Source of the DNA: G963422705 sp963422705
GTDB lineage: Bacteria; Poribacteria; WGA-4E; WGA-3G
NCBI GenBank assembly: GCA_963422705.1
Contig: OY730443.1
Coordinates: 2,914,001 to 2,978,000 of the forward strand
Direction of reading: 5' to 3'
DNA length: 64,000 nucleotides
How positions within the stretch are numbered: the stretch's first letter is position 1; every line of letters begins with the position of its first letter. This document shows positions 60,902-64,000 of the stretch, piece after piece. Below the pieces are notes generated by a model. That model ran no database searches. It was not told the DNA's origin and worked only from the letters and a program-made list of their open reading frames with translations. The translations under genes were made by a program, and so were the position numbers.

Positions 60902-60984
60902 GTATCAAGTCTTTTACCCCGGTTTAGTGGGGAGGCAGACACGTTACCAAGTGGTAACGCTGTTCATGTCTGCCAACTTGATAC
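60902..60984. repeat. Nested palindrome at the left end of the tnpB element
   Basis: Outer arms GTATCAAGT (60902-60910) and ACTTGATAC (60976-60984), middle arms GGCAGACA and TGTCTGCC, and an inner perfect CGTTACCA-AG-TGGTAACG form a stacked hairpin. IS200/IS605 left ends carry such subterminal hairpins recognised by TnpA. Confidence 0.65.
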
Positions 60985-61268
60985 GAATATGATATCATAT
61001 TTTTAGCAGAAAAGTCAATTTTATTTCACAAGGATTAGGCCCTTAGCGGCTTATATCCCAAACCTAAAGGATTGGGCAAAACAAACGAATACCCGTAAAA
61101 AAAGAACGCTTTTTTCCGAAAAATCATAATTTCTTAACAATTTCTTTTTAAAATACGCATCGATTCTGCTACAATAGAAGATTAACTTTTGCTAATTTTT
61201 CCTTGCATTGTTAACATATAAATGGTACAATTAATATCATAAATGCATCGATAATAGGAGAAATCCTG

Positions 61269-63182
61269 ATGAAATCCCAAGATGTGATTGAGCAACAGTA
61301 CGACGATGCGGTAGATTCGCTCGTCGCAAGGGTAAAGAAGGACCCTTACATGCTTGCAGCAATTGTTGCCGGCAGTTTCTCCTATGCCCAAGTCTGGGAG
61401 AAATCGGATTTGGACGTTGAGCTCATCGGCAGAGATGACATCCGTCCCACTCAATCTTTTTACGCGCTGGTTGAAAATGGTGTGAACATTCACGCCTGTT
61501 TGACACCTCGCAGCAACTTCAGAAAATCCATAGAGGGGGCGCAGCAAGGCTCCTTCCTGCACTCCTACTTCTCGCATAGCACGCTCCTGTTTTCACGGGA
61601 CGACTCCATCAAGGAATGGTACGCTAAAAACGCCAACCGGAAAAACATTGGCGAACGTGATAGGCAGTTCCAACTGCTTAATGTCGTTGCCAGCACCCTG
61701 CCAAACCTCATCTATGCCGAAAAGCAGTTTTCCGTGAATAAAGATGTCGTTACGTGCTTTCTGACACTGCTGAACGTAGTCCAGGGATTGGCGCGCATCG
61801 AGTTACTCCTCAACGATGAGATTCCCGCGCGCGAGGTCATCCACCCCGCGCTTGCTTACAACCCGGATTTTTTCAATCACGTCTATACGGAATTGATAAA
61901 CCGTGAAAAGGACGCGCAAGTCATTCAAGATGCGTTGGATAGGATTAACGCTTATCTTGACGAACGCCAATTTATTTTTCAACCGATTCTCGATTATCTG
62001 AGTGAACAGAAAGCCCCGCGCTCGAATACAGAATTGAACGCCTATTTCCGGGCAACCTTTGATGAAGAATCGTTAGACTTGGTATGCCAATGGCTGGCGT
62101 GGAAAGGCACCCTTCGGCAGCTTGCCGTCCCGATGAAACTCACGGTTAAAAGCCGTGTCTCCGTCGATGAGCCCGCTTACTATTACGATGAGCCTGATGA
62201 GAAAAGATTTGCAGACGGGCCTCCTATGGACAGGATAGATAACTCCGACAGGAAGACAGCGGATAGCCATCAACAGATTCACGCAGCGCTCGACAGTCTC
62301 ACGGAAACCCTCAAACAGGAACGGTACGTCCTCGCGGCGATTCTCACGAGTAACCTCGCTAAAGCTAACGTCTGGGAAAAAACAACTCCGTTTATCACCG
62401 TAATTCTGAGAGAAGGCACTAAGTTTAGGGAAGCATCGCATCAATTAATCGAAGGAAATGTGCCGATTCGGGTTAACCTATATACCCGCGGCGCATATCG
62501 GCAGCTGCTCGAAAAAACGTTACAAGGAAGCAAACTGCACGCGATGCTCGCGGAAAGCGAAATCCTCTTCTCCAAAGAACCAGGGCTGGCCGACTGGCTC
62601 CAAGAAGTCACGTCGAAAGCGGTTGGTGAACGCGATAAACACTCCCACCTGTTAAACGAGGCCAGCAGCGCAACCGCAGTGCTCGCGAAAGCCGAAAAAT
62701 GGTTTTACATGAAACGCGATATTAATTATACATTTGTATACTTAATGGATGTTATAAAACAGTTGGCACGCATTGAGTGTCTCATGCACGGTGAAACGCC
62801 CAAACGGAAGGTTATCTACCAAGCCATCAAACACAACCCATCCTTCTTTAATGAGGTTTTTACCAAACTCATACACACACCCAAAGATGAAGAGATGCTT
62901 GGAAAGGTGCTTGAACAGGTAGACACCTACTTAGCGGACAATGTCCCGATACTTTTCAAGCCGCTGCTTGATTTCTTAGGGGCCGCCGGTGAAGAGCGCA
63001 CGATAACCGACATTTATGACTATTTCGGGCGACGCCACCTCTGGTTTGAATCGGCGTGTGAATGGCTCGCACAGAAGGGTATTATTGAGCAATTTGCTGC
63101 ACCCATCCGTTTAACGAAAGACAGCCACGTCTCCGTTGAACAACCCTCATACTATTACGATGCAAATAATCCATTTTTGTAG
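61269..63182 (+). CDS. Internally duplicated nucleotidyltransferase-fold protein; second half degenerate
   Basis: Two halves of about 320 residues align through matching segments (VWEKSDLDVELI / VWEKTTPFITVIL; GERDRQFQLLNVVASTLPNL / GERDKHSHLLNEASSATAVL; SVDEPAYYYDEPD / SVEQPSYYYDANN). The first half has the nucleotidyltransferase motif G35-S36 and D47-x-D49. In the second, GS is TS and both Asp are Thr and Phe. Each half ends in a helical and winged-helix-like part (WLAWKGTLRQLAVPMKLT). The first half may transfer a nucleotide to a protein or small molecule; the second may regulate it. No toxin partner adjoins. Confidence 0.7.
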   Translation: MKSQDVIEQQYDDAVDSLVARVKKDPYMLAAIVAGSFSYAQVWEKSDLDVELIGRDDIRPTQSFYALVENGVNIHACLTPRSNFRKSIEGAQQGSFLHSYFSHSTLLFSRDDSIKEWYAKNANRKNIGERDRQFQLLNVVASTLPNLIYAEKQFSVNKDVVTCFLTLLNVVQGLARIELLLNDEIPAREVIHPALAYNPDFFNHVYTELINREKDAQVIQDALDRINAYLDERQFIFQPILDYLSEQKAPRSNTELNAYFRATFDEESLDLVCQWLAWKGTLRQLAVPMKLTVKSRVSVDEPAYYYDEPDEKRFADGPPMDRIDNSDRKTADSHQQIHAALDSLTETLKQERYVLAAILTSNLAKANVWEKTTPFITVILREGTKFREASHQLIEGNVPIRVNLYTRGAYRQLLEKTLQGSKLHAMLAESEILFSKEPGLADWLQEVTSKAVGERDKHSHLLNEASSATAVLAKAEKWFYMKRDINYTFVYLMDVIKQLARIECLMHGETPKRKVIYQAIKHNPSFFNEVFTKLIHTPKDEEMLGKVLEQVDTYLADNVPILFKPLLDFLGAAGEERTITDIYDYFGRRHLWFESACEWLAQKGIIEQFAAPIRLTKDSHVSVEQPSYYYDANNPFL

Positions 63183-63414
63183 GTAGAAACGTTCATCAAG
63201 AAACCGCTTATCCGAATTGGATAGCCTATCGACAAACAGATTCACAACTCGTTCTCCGTTAAGAACGGGTTCTAAGTCGCAAAACACCCCGCGACGACGG
63301 GGCGCCAGCGCCCCATATCCGTCGCAAGCCTAAAAAATCAAAACTGAATGTTCCGCATCGCGAACAATATCATACCGATTTTCAGCAAATCGTTCCCGTA
63401 AAAGGAGAAAACTG

Positions 63415-64000
63415 ATGAGACAGAACGTCGCTGTCAAAGGGGCGAGAGAAAATAATCTTCAAAACGTAGAAGTTGACATACCTCGAGACAAACTCGTCGT
63501 TGTTACCGGCATCAGCGGTTCCGGTAAATCCTCATTGGCATTTGATACCGTCTATGCAGAGGGGCAGCGCCGTTTTCTGGAATCGATGTCGACTTACGCC
63601 AAACGTTTCATCACGCAGCTGAAGAAACCCGACGTTGACTTCATTGACGGGCTTTCCCCCGTCGTTTCCATTGAACAGAAAACGATAACGATGAACCCGC
63701 GCTCCACCGTCGGGACAATGACGGATTTGCAAGATTTTCTGCGGATGCTCTTTGCCACCATAGGCATCTCGCACTGTCCCTACTGTGAACGTGAAATACC
63801 TACCCGCACCCCGCAACAGCTCTTGGAGCGACTCCTTTCGCTACCAGAAGGCACCGAAGTCGAAATTCACGCCCCTGTCTTCAAGATTTACGGTGAAGAT
63901 TACGACTACCTCTTTGACGATATCCGGACTAAAGGGTCCCGCCATGTCCGAATTAACGGGGTACAACACGACATCAGTCAGGAAATTGAACTGGATGCAA
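63415..64000 (+). CDS. uvrA: Excinuclease ABC subunit A (UvrA), N-terminal part
   Basis: AAAGGAG precedes ATG 63415. GARENNLQNVEVDIPRDKLV, the Walker A TGISGSGKSSLAFDTVYAEG, then GLSPVVSIEQKTITMNPRST and the first zinc-module Cys pair (CPYCERE) identify UvrA. The usual QRRYVESLSAYARQFLGQ is QRRFLESMSTYAKRFITQ here, so it may be one of the divergent UvrA paralogues rather than the housekeeping copy. Runs off the window after 195 codons. Confidence 0.93.
   Translation, partial: MRQNVAVKGARENNLQNVEVDIPRDKLVVVTGISGSGKSSLAFDTVYAEGQRRFLESMSTYAKRFITQLKKPDVDFIDGLSPVVSIEQKTITMNPRSTVGTMTDLQDFLRMLFATIGISHCPYCEREIPTRTPQQLLERLLSLPEGTEVEIHAPVFKIYGEDYDYLFDDIRTKGSRHVRINGVQHDISQEIELDA

Overview
The window reads like a chromosomal segment of an uncultured bacterium, most plausibly Candidatus Poribacteria (marine or sponge-associated). 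This is inferred from the gene mix: secreted LamG proteins, phytanoyl-CoA dioxygenases, several Gfo/Idh/MocA oxidoreductases, DUF3179, DUF4432, a leucine-rich-repeat protein ending in a type I dockerin, and XdhC/CoxG without their enzyme. Start sites mostly follow AGGAG-like ribosome binding sites, and clear sigma70-type promoters are visible at several genes. No rRNA, tRNA or CRISPR array was recognised by eye.

Layout. 1-5300 (minus): a probable operon of two NTF2-like envelope proteins, a thioesterase and a MacB/LolD-type ABC exporter cut by the window start. 5700-13150 (plus): cyclophilin lipoprotein, KamA-type radical SAM enzyme, large zinc metalloprotease, amidohydrolase, PhyH dioxygenase, DUF420 membrane protein. 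13220-23150 (minus): CoxG-like protein, PhyH, XdhC, a malate dehydrogenase-like protein lacking the usual catalytic His motif, a 919-residue orphan, an MT-A70 methyltransferase, NuoI and GuaB. 23800-30540: Gfo/Idh/MocA (plus), then tsaD and tsaC/sua5 (tRNA t6A), a DUF3352 lipoprotein and DUF4432 (minus).

30600-36500 is a scarred accessory region. It holds a TnpB C-terminal fragment, two copies of a TnpB-type right end enclosing a TusA-like/DsrE/TusA-OsmC sulfur-relay-like cassette, a DUF3179 gene with two in-frame stops truncated by one of those ends, a highly repetitive LRR-dockerin gene between duplicated signal-peptide/leader sequences, and truncated gene fragments. 36500-50470 is ordinary metabolic and envelope content: MetE-like protein, S1/P1-like hydrolase, DUF362, a MurQ and sugar-kinase recycling pair, Ycf48-like lipoprotein, gamma-glutamyltransferase, DUF58, HAD phosphatase, two LamG proteins and a second Gfo/Idh/MocA.

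50470-59420 is the most unusual part. It is a tandem array of five complete and one truncated copy of a membrane-anchored protein family with a length-variable Pro/Glu-rich linker and a conserved C-terminal helical domain. One intact M15-type peptidoglycan peptidase gene with a Cys/His-rich tail lies directly behind one copy. Behind four other copies, a short remnant of the same peptidase start survives. The array therefore appears to have grown by duplication of a two-gene unit, with loss of the second gene. 59450-60990 is a complete tnpB element with visible ends. 61269-63182 encodes an internally duplicated nucleotidyltransferase whose second half has lost the catalytic residues. The window ends inside uvrA.
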